Assembly (NCBI GenBank): GCA_022570795.1 | Contig: JAKUDP010000017.1 | Span: 310,001-374,000, forward strand | Direction: 5' to 3' | Source: Sphaerulina vaccinii | Lineage: Eukaryota; Ascomycota; Dothideomycetes; Mycosphaerellales; Mycosphaerellaceae | Length of the DNA: 64,000 nucleotides | Shown here: one piece after another, positions 46,370 to 57,600 of the stretch | Layout: each line of letters opens with the position of its first letter | Numbering within the stretch: position 1 is the stretch's first letter | Translations under genes and position numbers: made by a program | Notes under the pieces: model-generated | What the model was told of the DNA's origin: nothing | Seen by the model: only the letters and a program-made list of their open reading frames with translations | Database searches by the model: none

Positions 46370-47257
46370 GGTTGAGTAGTGGTCGGCTGAGAGTCCGAGA
46401 GAAGAGTAATTCTAGGGTTATCGGAAAGATGGAAGAGCTGACTGAGGTAGAATTGGCCTTGAGTTGGAGAGTCAACCTGGGAGCACACTGGCATATGAAG
46501 TGAGCACTGTGCTAAGCCATTGAGTACCCCTCATCTTGCACGACCCGCTGAGATGGCGTCAGTTTGGACGCTATGGATGTTGGCAGACGCAAAGCTCCGC
46601 CCCATGCAGTGAGGGAGTGGAGTCGTTGCCTCCAAGAGCACGAGCAGTGCATTGCTAGCTCCTTGTAAGTTGTGTCGTATAACATGAAGCCATTGGCAGG
46701 TTCCAAGCCACAGCAATGGCGTGCTGTGTGTCCTGACTAACAGAGACCAGTGCCTGACGTGCAAATGAAAGCATGTGAGTGTCGCACAAAAGTATCGGCA
46801 ATCTTTCAAAGTATGCGACGATCCGTGGTTGGCAGGTCCATGTCTTTCGTTTTCCCAGTAAAGTGCTACGAGCGGAGCTGCGCGAAGCTTTGGAAGCTTC
46901 GATCCAATGAGACCGAACAGCGACGCAACCGAGCTGAGAAGCCCGCATTGCCGGCGCAGGACCTGCCTTATTCTCTCATCGTCGAATTGCAAATGCATTG
47001 CTGGTAGTAGAGCAGTATCTTGCTGTTTCCCGTGAACCGATGACACAATGCGCCGGCGGACTGTGTCTGGCGCCTTGTAGATTCTGGCGAGCAGCTCACC
47101 GGAAGCACGACGTCCATTGCCCATATGTACCTGATGAGCTCTCGGTGGGTCAAAGGTGCTTCTATAGTCGAGGTGACCAAAATTCGCATGGCAGTGTCGT
47201 CGTTGTGGCATCGTCTATCCATTCTTTGGTCCAGGTACATCAGGCTGAGGAAGTATA
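46370..47257. other. Intergenic, no supported gene
   Basis: Frames up to 226 codons on the minus strand (46531-47211) and shorter ones on both strands overlap each other and carry no known domain. The stretch lies just past the stop of the Rei1-like gene on the same strand. Confidence 0.3.
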
Positions 47258-48354
47258 TTAGAACATGGTCGGGTCTATGAATATGCCCGATCGACACATG
47301 GAACCGACCTTGAAGTGCTTCTGCTTGACTTGGTTGCCCATTTTCTCGAGAGTCCATCGTGCTCTGTTTCTCGCGCGATCTTCCGTGGTCTTGGCTTTCC
47401 GATGCGCCACAGCTAAAGACCGCTTCTGACCGTCCGTAAGTCCAACAATACCAGATGCATCGCGTCGAGCAAGCACTTGCTTCGTCTGACCTCTCTGGAA
47501 TGATGAGGTGAGGTCTAAACAAGAACGTGAGGTTCGGAAAGAAAGATCTGATCCGGACACCACTAGATCGTTTTGCTCAGGACTTTCTTTCCTATTCTGG
47601 TAACGCTTCGCGGACTTTCGAGAAGCACTCTTCGTAGAAATGATCACACCAGAGGCCAATCGGAATTCGCCATCAATTGACGATATGCCTTGCGCTTTCT
47701 CTTCAGCTTGATCTTCTTGTGGTGTCCAGAAATCCAGATATTCCGATCCTTCTGACAAGTCCAGCTGGCAGTGACCTTTGGCTAGCATGTGGGCTCTCAC
47801 TGCCTCGGGTGAATGCTTTTCGTGTCCGCATAGCAAGCAAGCGTGATACACGTCGATTACCAGGGCGAGATATGTGATCAAGGTTTCTATATCGGTAGCC
47901 AAATGATCTGATTTGGGACAATGAAGCCGTGAACTCGCTGCATATGTGATAGCGCGTCTTCGAGATCGTTGCTGGCATGGGTGCAGAAAAGGCATTGTGC
48001 GACCTCGTTCACTTCGATTGTAATCCTTTCCTGAGCCGGCTGGGATACTGAGGCATTGTCTGAGCTGTCCACGTTGTCTGTCGCTGATGATGAGCCTTCC
48101 GCGGACGAAGTTGATTCGAGGCTGTGCATTGGCATGGATTCGATCGCGATCTCTGCTTGATAGAAGTCGTAAGGCACGCATGGCAGATTATCAACTCTTC
48201 GTTTGACATTGAACACACTGGTCAGAGGTCAGTAAGAGCTCATCATCTTTTGCACATGAACTCACTGCCATGCACCACGCATGTGCTCTCTGCGTTCTGA
48301 TGTGCTTTCGAACACTGTTGCGCAGGTGCTGCACAGTACTCCCGAACCGCTCAT
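47258..48354 (-). pseudogene. Rei1/ZNF622-like zinc-finger protein, split by a 1-base frameshift
   Basis: Minus strand. Exon 48354-48266 encodes the first finger (VLCSTCATVFESTSERREHM...) and is joined by a 49-bp intron (GTGAGT) to 48217. The frame then continues through HVFNVKRRV and a second finger (AQCLFCTHASNDLEDALSHM) to VPNQ near 47915. There the continuation needs one extra base: the next frame gives DHLATDIETLITYLALV and the third finger (HACLLCGHEKHSPEAVRAHM), both expected after VPNQ. Read as it is, the protein stops 15 bases on (TAG at 47887). The order of fingers is that of REI1/ZNF622, a cytoplasmic factor in late 60S ribosome maturation. Loss of one base or an assembly error are both possible. 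The C-terminus diverges from known Rei1. Confidence 0.75.
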
Positions 48355-50065
48355 TGTCAGTATCGTGACCGAAGGCTTGCAAGTATGTAGGTTGCGTGAG
48401 AGTGTAGTAGGAGCTGGAGAGGGCGTTCGAGCTTTGCAGTGTCTGTTGAAGCACTGCAATGCTCCTCGCCGACCAAGAGATATAGTAAATGTGCAATCAC
48501 TGTGAACGAGGAGAGTCTTGGCGTGATCTAAGACTCATCCTCACTCACCATACACAACATGCACGAAACAGCTGAGCCACTATTTGACTCACAGCTCAGC
48601 GAATCATGGTGTCGCAATGCTCGCGAAGGTCTCTAACGCTACGCTACTTCCATTATGATGGATGCGAGCATCTGCTCCCATGCGATTGCCGTCCATACTG
48701 CGGCTGGTCGCAGTCTGTTGTGCGTATCATGCAAGGCTCGCTCTTCTCTATATGCATCTCCTCCTCATTCCTCATTCGCGCTCTTCACTCATATGCGGCT
48801 TCGCACAGCCTACTAGACGGAGACTAGACGGAGAAGCAGAGGTTGTGGTCGAGTCAGCGCATGCTGAAGCAGTGGCAGTGGCAGGACTGAGAGCCTGGGC
48901 GATCATTCCTTGCTGAGGGGACAGGCCGCGCCTCCTTTCGACATCTTTGCGAAATTGAGATATGAAGCGAATGGCCAGTGGCCAGGCAGTGATACTATGA
49001 AAGCGAACGATGATGATCGAGTGAGGAAGATGCACACGCACGAAAAGAGATTTGCTTGGCGACTATCACACTACAGTAGCAAACTCCAGGAAAGGCCACT
49101 CACCAGGTTCTATGCAAGGACATCATTTCTCTCCGTCACGCATCACGATCACAGCAAATGGACACCGAGCTCCAGAGATAGAGACAGAAACACTGGATGA
49201 TCTCAATCCTCAGGCATCATAGAAGCTCTTGGAGCAAGCAGGAGTAAGGGACCAGGTACGATTCTCGCACCTCGGCCTAGTATTTGCATCGGTGCTACAA
49301 ATAGTGACCATGTGTTCAACAGATCTGCCCGAGCAGCGAGAGCAGAAACCTTTGGCAAATTCTGTTTGGGGAACCAGATTGTAAATCACTTGATTCCCTA
49401 TATACCGGTTTCTCGAACCACATCACCATGGCGAATCATGTACCTCCAAAGACATCCCCAGGTCGTCCACTTCACCCGCGTGGCACGCTCGATGAGTAAT
49501 CTCGCAGTCCTTTCATGGCCACCACGTGCCCTAGAAGACATCAAATAGCTGTTGAGAACAGCAGTATAAGCTTGCCGACGGCCGTCTTGGTGACCCCAAA
49601 GAGACAACAAGCTTCATCAAACGAAAATCCCGTAGGCCTTGGGCGCCTTGGTGGCGCCAATGGCTCTTGAACGATGATGCATCACCGAACTTCTTTCTCC
49701 AGCTCATCCTCATCATAGGTACCGGACTTCCCACCGCTTCCCATCGGGCGCCACTCCCGCTTACAGTATTTGGGGTCCCGCAGGTTCGGCGTCTACCCCG
49801 GTCACCAAATATTGGCCTGGACTGACTTTTACTGACCACGCCTGTCCCTTTTTGCTCTTTGCATCTGCAGCCCATGGGAGCTTGTTGCTCTTGAGAAGTT
49901 GGGACAGCTCCGGGACTGGCGTCCAGTGCACACTTGGACACCTCCTCCGTCATTCTCCTTGCGCCTCGAAACCTTCATTCTAGGACTCTCCCAAAACACG
50001 TCCTCCTTGCTCTCTCAACACGCAGGATATTCTACAAGTCTACAATCAGAACTACTTCGGAGATC
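48355..50065. other. 1.7-kb gene-poor stretch
   Basis: No supported gene. A short direct repeat (CTAGACGGAGA, two copies) sits near 48812-48834. The frames on both strands are short and overlapping. The right end is the promoter of the bZIP gene. Confidence 0.35.
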
Positions 50066-50953
50066 ATGGTCGCATCAGAAAAGACGGATGATAAGGTATG
50101 GTAGACGTCTGGCTGCTCACGAACATCTACTGACCGCATATAGAAATCTGGAGATCTCGCACGCATACGTGCAAATCAGCAGAGATCACGCGCTCGGCGC
50201 AAGCAGTATATCCAGGAACTCGAAGACCAACTGAAAGCCTGCGAACAAAAAAGTGCCCAGGAATCAGCAGAAATCCAAGCTGCAGCTAGAAACCTCGCAG
50301 CGGAGAATGCACGCCTGCATCGTCTCCTCATGAAACACGGCATTACCGACGCCGCGACCAGCGGTGGTTCCACTCTGGGACGACGACCATCTGCGGAGTG
50401 TTCAGCGACCATGGAGAATGCATGGCTATCGAACGCGCACGATATGCAGTCTCTCGGGAACACGCTAGCGAGCGGTGTCATGCCCACAGCTCAAGAGTCT
50501 CATCTTTATCGGACGACATCTGGATCATCAATGCCTTCGTTGCAGCAGCCATCCTCGTACAGTCATGACCATATGAGTCCAAGTTCCGGAGAATCAATCA
50601 GTGGGAAGTCTTTGGTCGCCACACCCACTGACTTGGATGACATACTGCCACATCCTGAAGCATGGACAACTGAGAATGCAACTGCATACGCGGCAAACCT
50701 TTACGGTCCAGGGGCTAGTGTGGATGCGGCCTATGGAAGTCCAGTATACAGCGATCCTACCTTTGCTGGAATGCTCGCAACTGCTTATGCGGCCGATGCT
50801 GCATCTTCATCCTTCGATTCCTTCCCTGTGGCTGGCGTTATCGCACCAAGAAAAGGTTCGCAAGCCGACACATTGCTCGAAAACGGCGAATTCGGAGAAC
50901 TCGACATGAGCATGGTGGATATCTACCTGGATGGGTATAACACAGGTCAATGA
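50066..50953 (+). CDS. bZIP transcription factor
   Basis: Exons 50066-50095 and 50144-50953 give 279 residues; the 48-bp intron (GTATGG) sits just before the basic region. The domain runs from about residue 14: a basic region (ARIRANQQRSRARRK) with the invariant Asn and Arg, then a leucine zipper (YIQELEDQLKACEQ... LAAENARLHRLLMKH). A long Ser/Pro/Ala/Tyr-rich tail follows, ending acidic (GELDMSMVDIYLDGYN), typical of activating tails. The NQQRSRARR pattern belongs to the fungal group whose basic region is QRxxRARRK and not to GCN4 or AP-1-like types with the NxxAAxxCR core. Target genes cannot be inferred. Confidence 0.9.
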
Positions 50954-51996
50954 CAATGGTGCAAGCGCCAAAATACCATGGCGTGGAGCAAGATAACAGG
51001 GCGACATCTCTGTGTCTTTGGCACAGAGTGTAGGGCGAGGCTCCCGTTGCCAGCTACTATATTCGTAGCTACACAAAAGCAATCCCATCTTCTAGCAATG
51101 TCCTCCCACAAAACGAACAGCCGACTGACATCCTACACATACAAGGTCTCGAACATGCGACGCGAGATGACACAATCAAACATGAACGGCAGTTTTACAG
51201 TACAGGTAAGTCGGGATCACAATATCTATGCAACACAGTCACTCCGTCACTGCGTCACTGCGTCACATGCTAATGATGTGGTTTATACTTCAAACTTCGA
51301 ACGTAATCCAAGCTTCTGCACAAACTTCTCGAGAATTGGACTGCTGTGGCAACCTCAATAGGCATGGCGAACCTGCAAGCTCTCTTGCAAGTCGAAGCGG
51401 AGACGTTCAGCTGCAGGCGGTAACCTCCATTGAATCTTCGGGACAAGCTTTGCAAATACAGGAGCAGCGCTCTCATTGTCAATGCTTTATTCATTCTTAC
51501 AGGCCAGCAGTAAGCAGAGACAATCCCACTTACCGCTGGAATGCCGCGGATCCAATTATTGAATGTCATTCTAGACTCCTGGATGAACTTTCAACAGCAC
51601 TAGAGAAGGTCACTCCTGCAGGTCTTAGCGTCATATATCTTGGCGACATGTCACCTCCACGGACTCTTGGTCTGGCAACACCGTAGACACTGCTTGGTAC
51701 CAGCGGTTGCAAATACTCGATATCGACGATGCAAGAACATGCTTTGTGCTAGACCATGACTTTGTGCGCGGACGATGCTGGCTCACAGTTGGATGTCATC
51801 GAAGCAAAGGCAACAGTGTCACTGGATGACGAGGCTGGAGAGCAGTCCGCGGTCATGATGTGTAGACTGCGATATGTATAAGACATGAAGACTGCAATAG
51901 TGAGTGGAATCAAACACATCCCATCACAACAGCGCAACAACCACCACAACCAACAACCAACACTCAAAACCACAACACAACAACACCAAAATCAAC
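50954..51996. other. Intergenic, no gene seen
   Basis: Contains the 8-bp tandem repeat at 51238-51269 (listed separately), and a CAA/AAC-rich leader from about 51928 to 51996 just before the secreted-protein start. No coding region supported. Confidence 0.4.
51238..51269 (+). repeat. 8-bp tandem repeat with TGAC half-sites
   Basis: Four head-to-tail units of GTCACTGC-type sequence. The reverse strand reads as GTGACGCAGTGACGCAGTGA-type repeats with three or four TGAC/TGACG half-sites, the core bound by many bZIP proteins. Confidence 0.8.
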
Positions 51997-52575
51997 ATGC
52001 AGATCAAGGCCCTCACTCTCCTGGCTTTCGCCACCTACGCTGTCGCCCAGGACAACAACGACAACAACGACAACGACAACGATAGTACGTCCTCCGCAGC
52101 AATCCCAACTTGTCTCCAGGATGGCGATACTGACGGCTGCTCTTCCGGCATCGCAGCAACCACAACCGTAAACGGCGTTGTAATTACCACCCGCGAAACC
52201 ACAACCGATGTTGGCCGTAGCACCACCCTCGTACCAGTTGTGACTCCAGTCGTCGATACCACAACCGACATTGGCGTCTCAACCAGCCGCAACACCATTG
52301 GCGAGACCACAGACATTGGAACAACTGCCACTGCCACCAACACTCTCTACGCTACCACGACTGATGTTAACCTTGGAAACGGCTACGCTTATACGACTGT
52401 GAATGGCATGAGGACTTACACTTACACTGGAACTGGAACCAGCACACCTGCCATCGTTGCTCAATCTACCAACACGGCTGCTTCGTCGTCCTCGACCACT
52501 ATGAACGGAGCTATGGCTACTGCTGTTCCATACTTCGGAGCCGCTGCCATGGCTGGTCTTGCTTACGTTCTTTAA
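51997..52575 (+). CDS. GPI-anchored Thr/Ser-rich surface protein
   Basis: A single exon of 192 residues from the ATG at 51997, which begins a signal peptide (IKALTLLAFATYAVAQ). Another in-frame ATG at 51904 gives a polar extension with no signal and is rejected. A short acidic tract (DNNDNNDNDND) opens the mature protein, then two cysteines (TCLQDGDTDGC), then Thr-rich strands repeating TTTDIG/TTTDVG (ETTTDVG, DTTTDIG, GETTDIG, ATTTDVN), likely O-glycosylated. The end (STTMNGAMATAVPYFGAAAMAGLAYVL) fits a GPI signal with a cleavage at or near Asn/Gly. The leader is A/C-rich with CAA repeats, a feature of strongly translated fungal genes. Confidence 0.85.
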   Translation: MQIKALTLLAFATYAVAQDNNDNNDNDNDSTSSAAIPTCLQDGDTDGCSSGIAATTTVNGVVITTRETTTDVGRSTTLVPVVTPVVDTTTDIGVSTSRNTIGETTDIGTTATATNTLYATTTDVNLGNGYAYTTVNGMRTYTYTGTGTSTPAIVAQSTNTAASSSSTTMNGAMATAVPYFGAAAMAGLAYVL

Positions 52576-52805
52576 GCGTGTCATGGAGAAGAAGAGAGAA
52601 GATGGAAGCGAGAAGAAGTTGAAAAGCATTTGGTCGCAGTACGGATATAGTTGGCCAGGTTTTCAGTCCGAAATGTATGCATAGCTACAACTTAATATGA
52701 TGATAGAGCGAATATCGAAAACATTCGTCTCACATCTGCAACACAGTTTCTCATCACACATGCATACCCGCACCCTTCCGCCAGCACTTGAGACTGTTCC
52801 GACTA

Positions 52806-53281
52806 CTACAAACACTTCCCCTCACCAACAAGTTTAGCTCCAGCAGCTCCCTCATAGTAAACATCCGCTCCCACCTCGCCTTTCAAATAGCACTGACTTC
52901 CAGCGAAAGTGAAATCTTTGCAAAGTGGCTCTTTAGCACACTCCACGATGCATTCGGCTATACCTCCTGGGTAGATTGGTTGGTTTGGAAGATCCCCGCC
53001 TGCGTGGTCGATGCCTGTTGTTGAAAAGTGTCAGCGTTTGAGTCTGGAGGTAGGAGTTTGTGAGAGATTGCCGTCCCGCACTCGACAAGGAAAGCTTTGT
53101 TGTTGGAGACTGCGATTGTGCCGTTTTGGGCTGGACAGGTGATTGTGCTGCTGACTTGGCGTTGGATGAGGCTGTGGTGTGTTAGTAGTCTGCGGATGCT
53201 GGGGGTGTGGTGTATATACTCGAGCGGGTTAGCCATGGTGAGACTCAAGAGAGCCGAAGTGGCGATGAAGGTGGTATACAT
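52806..53281 (-). pseudogene. PAN/Apple-like secreted protein, split by a 1-base frameshift
   Basis: Minus strand from 53281. A signal peptide (TTFIATSALLSLTMA) is followed by a cysteine-rich region (TCPAQNGTIAVSNNKAFLVEC), then NADTFQQ. From 53015-53025 the reading phase changes: the continuation (GIDHAGGDLPNQPIYPGGIA, then ECIVECAKEPLCKDFTFAGS and QCYLKGEVG) sits one base off and ends at the TAG at 52806. Together they look like a PAN/Apple-type domain, six cysteines and a typical CYLK. No intron can bridge the phases. As written the first frame ends early. One missing base here, or an assembly error, would explain it. A sugar- or protein-binding role is inferred from the fold. Confidence 0.65.
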
Positions 53282-54603
53282 CTTGAATCAAGATTGAGGT
53301 ATGTCTGTGTCTTGTGATGTGCTATGTTATGCGGTGATTCGATGTGTCTAAGCTTACTGTGCTCTCTGGATCAGCAGAATCGAGCTCTCCTTATATCTTT
53401 CCGAGCTGCCAGCCTTGTGCTCTGCGTGTTTCCCAATACTACAGCCTTGTATGATCTAACGTTGCATATGGCTCTTAGTCTCGAACAGTCTGCGAGGCAA
53501 TGTACGCCAACGTGGAGTACATTCTATGGCCTCGTGATGTCCAACATGCAGCATTGACTTCAGCCTTGCACTTGATACCGATATCCAAGATGCAACATGA
53601 TCGTATGGCAGCATTGAGATTGCCTATGGCGACTGAGGCTGGTCCTGATGAAGCTGCGCAGAGCATAACTCGGCAGCCTACGCTGGTATCTCAAGGCTCA
53701 GAGCGGTCTCGACTCCTGCGCAAGGCTACATTCTCATCCTCATGGCGTCCTCAATCAGTTCAATGGCTGCTGGAATCAGGCTCGAGCTCTGCCAATCGAC
53801 ACGAGGGACCTTCACGACATCTCACGGCAAGACGTGCTGAGCTCGTGAGATCCTGTCGACTCCGGATCAGGATGAGGTCTGATACGCTGGCGACTGGCGC
53901 TTGAGGTCGCACAAGTGACTGGCACACGGCACATTGTGAGGGCCACCATATCAAGCCAGGCTCGACTGGAATTGAGCGCTCCCGACTGAAGTCCATTCAG
54001 GCACGGCGAAGACGATCTGGTCCATCTCTCCGGAGATCTCGATAGTGGGATTCGCAGTCTCTGGAAAGCTGATGATCGAGGATGGGAGGACAAGAAGCAG
54101 AGACCAAGGCGAAGACGAACGCGAGAAAGCAGTTGCCAAGTCCGAGCGGGCCCTGCTTATAAGCGAACGAATCACAGGAGTGAAGCCTGCAGGGATGATG
54201 AAGTCCTCCTTCACCAATTCTCATTCGCGTCTGGTCTTCCTATATTCCTCTGCATCTCCAAGCATATCTTCGCGAGACAACAGTTGCAGACATCAGCAGC
54301 ATGTTGCTACCTTCCTTTCGCGCGGACTTTGAAGTCCAGCGATGGCTCGTCGCGTCGAATGAGCATGAACTGCACGAAGACGCGTTGCGACATGCATACA
54401 AACGGAGCTGTCTTGCATCAACAAACGGTTGCCATCAGAACAGCAACATTTGCGCTACAGTCTCTTCATCGGCTGCCAGAATCTCAATTCTTCAAGCCAA
54501 GTTCTGTCACTCGAACACATGCCAATGCCATTTCTTACGAACCTCATTATCAACTTCGCAGCTTTGCTAATTTCGCACCAGCAGTGCCAGACCGCATTCA
54601 AAG
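53282..54603. other. 1.3-kb gene-poor stretch
   Basis: Open frames here are overlapping and featureless. The right end is the promoter of the giant DUF6604-like gene. Confidence 0.35.
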
Positions 54604-57600
54604 ATGGCGGCCGACATGCGCCAGCGGCTGAAGTATGTACACAAGTCCTCACTGGTTCGGGCTCCTCTTACTGACAATGCGACAGAGGCTCCGAGAAGTC
54701 GCTGGTGTCGTGGCTCGTAGAGACCGTGAAGCAGCGCTGCGATAAGAAACTACAGCCCGCTTTGCTAGGCCTGAGATTACAGCGCTTTGGTGAAAAGACA
54801 TATCCAGATTCCAATCGAATGTCCGCGGCCATACTGAAGACTTGTCCACCCGGCTCGACTCCTCCAAAGGACCTTGATCTGGCAATCCTGTACGCCACCG
54901 ACACGATTCGCCTTCGCAAAGAGTACAAAGTTCTTGAAGGTCTGCAAAGCGACAAAGGTCACGATGACTGGCTGGAAGTCCTAAGCCGCGTCAGAGAAAT
55001 CCTCAAAACTATCAAAGTCAACACGAGCGCCTCCTCGACGCCACAGTGCAAATCTGCCTCGAGCCCTGGTCACTCAACAACGGATACAAACGTCGTTGTG
55101 GCTTCTGCCTCTGAGCAGAGACCGCTGACGAGGGAGCCGCTCGAGGTGGAAAGCGGTGTCAAAAGTACAGCATCAGTTCCTCAAAAGCATGTGTCCGGCG
55201 AAGCCACCATACCTCGCAAGCTTACGATAGATCCTGCTAAGCTTGAGTGTCAAGCTGTGGTCTGTCTCATCGGAGACTTCGATGACATCCAGCGATATGT
55301 GTTGAATGTGTGGTCCGACTTCGAAGCTGGAAACATATCCCTTGCCACCGCTGCAGATGTTACTTTCGCAGCCATTGGGAGCGTTCATACAGTTTCCATC
55401 AACTGTGTACAGAGGTTCGGCAATGCCTGCGTGAACGATGTCATGGAAGTACTGGAAGAACACGAAAGTTTACTCCTGGAAGATGTGGCACCAACAGCAC
55501 ATCGTGCCTGCTCCCAGGCGAGATTACTTCTGCTGAGCGAACTCGACAACAATGATGCGCAGGAGTCAGCGACGCCTGAACGTCGTTCAGACAATGAGCG
55601 CGCGGTAATGGAAGAACTCCGCAAGCAATACGGCGCGGTAATGGAAGACCTCCGCAAGCATGACCTGAGCTCGATCTCGTACACCACAACTTATGGTGCA
55701 GACTTTCTGGTTATGTCTGCGTACCACTCATTCCGCACACAGAAGAAGACATCGATAGAATTGATCATGTACGTGCAACTGTACCTCAACCTGTACCAAC
55801 AGTTGGGTGTGAACAATTCGAACGTTCATGAGTTCTCGACCAGAGCGACTCGCGCCATGGGCGTGAGTTTGGCAGGATATCTAGAGTTGCGTAGCACCCG
55901 ACGATTTCACTCGCACAACGAGTTTCCGGTCAAGGATGAGAGTACCCACGACCTCACAGAAAAGATATATACAGCTACTGGTACCATATTCGACGCAGTG
56001 GGCCTGTCCGGCAAAGGAATACCGCCTTTGGACGTCACGCAACTCATAAGGAGCCATGAGTACATGGCTTGCGTTGCGATTCCTCCTTGTTCGAGCGCTT
56101 TGCTCAGCCATATCCTACATACCAACCAGTGCGACGCCTTGTTGACAGGCCGCAAAACTCGATTCATGGATCTCATGGCCCACCTGTACTCAGCTTGCAA
56201 AGCATCAGGTGATCTCCAAGTTGAATGGCGAGACATGGCTTTCGCTATTGAGGACCTAGGCTCATCTGACTTAGGACTCACTCGGCTCGATGTCGATATC
56301 GAGAAGGGCATGGGTAGCTATACAGCCACCCTGGGTCCAGACCGTGGTCATCACTGTCTTCTACCTATTGCGAAGCGCTTTGGCATTGCGATGGGCCTCT
56401 CAGAAAAGCAGTACTCCAGGAAAACGCAGCTTGCCGCCAGTGCATCCAGCGTTCCTAGCCAACGCTTGAAGCTCCCCGCAGCCTTCACCATAACGCGTGA
56501 TTCTTACCAGTCCGAAGGCTCTAAGGTACATGCCATTCTCGCTGAGTGTTCCGCAGCCTCGTCGTCACAATCAACAGAAGGGATGAGACGGCAGGTGGCA
56601 ACTCTGCTATTGATCGAGCGAGTGGTGGAGCACGACCATCACATTGTCGACCAAGCAATCAAAGATACATATGACAAGAAAGGTGTTGCAGGCCTCAGTG
56701 AGACCGACATATTGACCGTGGTCAGGATCGTTTCCGAAAGAGATGCCAAGAGCTTGCATTTCAACTATCGCAAGTTCCTCAGCCATTGCATTGTTCTCTT
56801 GAAGCTCATCAAGGAACAAACGAACAACCTGGTCGCGACTGCACGAGCCAAACGAGGACTTTCACAACAATTCACATACCGCGAGATGGTGGACGAGATT
56901 CTATGGGCAGCTGCCATCGGTGCATCTGACCCTGAAGCACCAGCATATGCCAGCGGGACGCTGCTTCGTGTTGCTGCCGAAGTGATCTCGAACGCGATGC
57001 CTGCATACAACAGCTCCTGCTATGATGAGGCAAGACAGTTCACGACATTAGGAGGTCAGCCTCAGGTGAAGACAGTGGTCAAGGTTGCCCCTTCGCACGA
57101 AACGAGCAAGTCGGCCATGTCTCCAGGTCCTGATACGGCTCATTGCAGCGCATTACCAGACCCTCCGACCGCAACCACTAGCCCTGTGTCCAGGATCCCC
57201 ACGGCGCCGTCAGGGCCTCTCGGTGCCTGGCTTGATGCCTACTATGGGCTGGATCCAGAAGCTGAAATCGAGCAGACCTTGCTATGGAACACCTTCCGCC
57301 AACGCTATGCTGGGATCACGATCGCAGAGGAGCTGGAGGTCCTGGACACCATGAATGCAGTGAGGAATGTAGCCCAGGTTGAGGCATTCGTTACTCTTCT
57401 CACCAGAACGCACACATATGTGGCGCCAAGCGATGCGCATCTTTACGCCAACGAGCTGCCGCCCCAACTCCAGCGAAAGCTACTGGCCTTCGTCCGAGAC
57501 ATTTCAGGCACAGCACAGAAGCTACCTATCAGGCAACTTCTCATTGTCTCTGCAGCTGAGCTCATCATTCTGATTGCAGCACACTTTCCTCAGTCTCGTG

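Noticed and set aside
46531..47211. 226-codon minus-strand frame downstream of the Rei1-like gene
   Set aside because: No known domain; several other frames are open in the same stretch.
51904..51996. Upstream in-frame ATG of the 192-residue surface protein
   Set aside because: It adds a polar, Asn/Thr-rich extension that would hide the signal peptide; the ATG at 51997 gives a normal secreted start.
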